Positions 22,318 through 23,115 of a stretch of DNA of 23,115 nucleotides are shown here, piece by piece; the stretch's first letter is position 1, and every line of letters starts with the position of its first letter. Location: positions 1 through 23,115 of the forward strand of contig CAAGEH010000002.1 of the NCBI GenBank assembly GCA_900768795.1, in the 5' to 3' direction. The translations under genes were made by a program, and so were the position numbers. The DNA comes from an uncultured Collinsella sp. GTDB lineage: Bacteria > Actinomycetota > Coriobacteriia > Coriobacteriales > Coriobacteriaceae. The notes under the pieces are model-generated. The model did not search any database. It saw only the letters and a program-made list of their open reading frames with translations, and was not told the origin of the DNA.

Positions 22318-23115
22318 CTACTCCACAACATGACCGATAAGCTCGTAGCAGAAGCTATCGGTAAACTCGACCGTCAGAATATCGCCCACAGATGCCTCGC
22401 TGGCATCCAGATGCACCGCACCATCAGAATCGGGAGCCTGGAACCAGGCATGTCCGATGAGCTCAGCGCCGTCCTGAGTCTCCTCGATGCCGTCGACGAT
22501 CACCTGGGCGCGTTCGCCCACATGGGCCGCCGTGGCGGCAAAGCCGAGCGACTCGGCCAGATCCATAGCCTCCTGGGCGCGCTCGAGCTTAACCTCTTCA
22601 TCGACCTGACCCTCCATCTTGGCGGCCAGGCTGCCCTCCTCACGCGAGTAGGCAAAGACGCTCGTGTAGTCAAAGCCGACGGTGTCCATAAAGTCGATAA
22701 GGTCGCGGAACTCGTCGTCAGTCTCGGTCGGGAAGCCGACCATAGCCGTGGAGCGGATCACGATACCGGGGATACGCTCGCGCAGGTCGCGGAACAGGTC
22801 CTCGAGCTCCTGACGGGAACCGGAGCGGCGCATGGCCTTGAGGATGCGCGCGTCGCAGTGCTGCACGGGAATATCGATATAAGGCAGCACCTCGGGCGTA
22901 TCGCGAATGGTTTCGATAAGCTCATCGGTCATGCCCTCGGGCTGCAGGTAGAGTACGCGGACCCACACGTTATGAGGACGCACCGCCTCAGCAACGGCCT
23001 GCAGCAGCTGCGCCAGATTGCGCGGCGAACCCTCGGCGAGGTCCTCGTCGGCAAAGTCGGTACCCCAAATGCCCGTGTCCTGACCGATCAGAACGATCTC
23101 GCGCACACCGCCGGC
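22318..23115 (-). CDS. rimO: Ribosomal protein S12 methylthiotransferase (C-terminal part)
   Basis: Radical-SAM enzyme that methylthiolates an aspartate of ribosomal protein S12. About 265 C-terminal residues are present; the N-terminal iron-sulphur domain and the CxxxCxxC motif lie beyond the right edge. Visible are GVREIVLIGQDTG, LQPEGMTDELIETI, PYIDIPVQHCDARILKAMRR and MVGFPTETDDEFRDL, followed by a TRAM domain (about the last 65 residues). The PYIDIPVQH and YSREEGSLAA stretches separate it from MiaB, which is encoded at 14286-15656. It is the first gene of the visible rimO-pgsA-cinA series. Confidence 0.95.
   Translation of the reverse strand, partial: AGGVREIVLIGQDTGIWGTDFADEDLAEGSPRNLAQLLQAVAEAVRPHNVWVRVLYLQPEGMTDELIETIRDTPEVLPYIDIPVQHCDARILKAMRRSGSRQELEDLFRDLRERIPGIVIRSTAMVGFPTETDDEFRDLIDFMDTVGFDYTSVFAYSREEGSLAAKMEGQVDEEVKLERAQEAMDLAESLGFAATAAHVGERAQVIVDGIEETQDGAELIGHAWFQAPDSDGAVHLDASEASVGDILTVEFTDSFCYELIGHVVE

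Overview
The window looks like chromosome of a Coriobacteriia actinobacterium, most probably Collinsella or a close relative. This is inferred from moderately high G+C DNA, a GarA-like FHA gene followed by a MerR gene, a lexA / LysM / nrdR cluster, Gram-positive-type SOS boxes, and SpoVS beside RNase Y in an otherwise actinobacterial setting. The genus was recognised from protein sequences by eye, not by a search.

Left part (1-4.5 kb): the start of a lantibiotic-protection-type ABC transporter ATPase gene points left. A co-directional series points right: a CDP-alcohol phosphatidyltransferase, a GarA/OdhI-like FHA protein, a MerR regulator, adenine phosphoribosyltransferase and a secreted NlpC/P60 hydrolase, closed by an intrinsic terminator. 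Next come degV (4.6-5.5 kb) and a convergent DUF1836 regulator, trxB on the minus strand, and a divergent MGDG-synthase-type glycosyltransferase (7.4-8.7 kb).

The 460 bases from 8708 to 9167, between the convergent glycosyltransferase and dut genes, carry no credible gene. They hold three long palindromes. The two outer ones share a 36-45 base core in opposite orientation, but their 33-34 bp stems are almost entirely different in sequence. This is the most unusual structure in the window. Two further long inverted repeats lie at 453-511 and 4546-4594.

Right part (9.2-23.1 kb): a DNA-maintenance and RNA-modification region. lysM-nrdR-dut runs left from an SOS promoter shared with divergent lexA, and lexA is translationally coupled to a small membrane acyltransferase-like protein. 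On the minus strand, transcribed from the right end leftwards, lie rimO (partial), pgsA, cinA, recA (with its own perfect SOS box), recX, rny, a GHKL ATPase, spoVS, miaB, miaA and hflX. Several junctions are TAATG overlaps, so translation is probably coupled.

How the parts work together: LexA probably controls itself, the LysM division-inhibitor candidate (possibly with nrdR and dut downstream, tying dNTP supply and dUTP removal to DNA damage) and recA. RNase Y, the GHKL protein, SpoVS, MiaB, MiaA and HflX form an RNA/ribosome-centred group. The two PgsA-family enzymes, DegV and the glycosyltransferase all concern membrane lipids.
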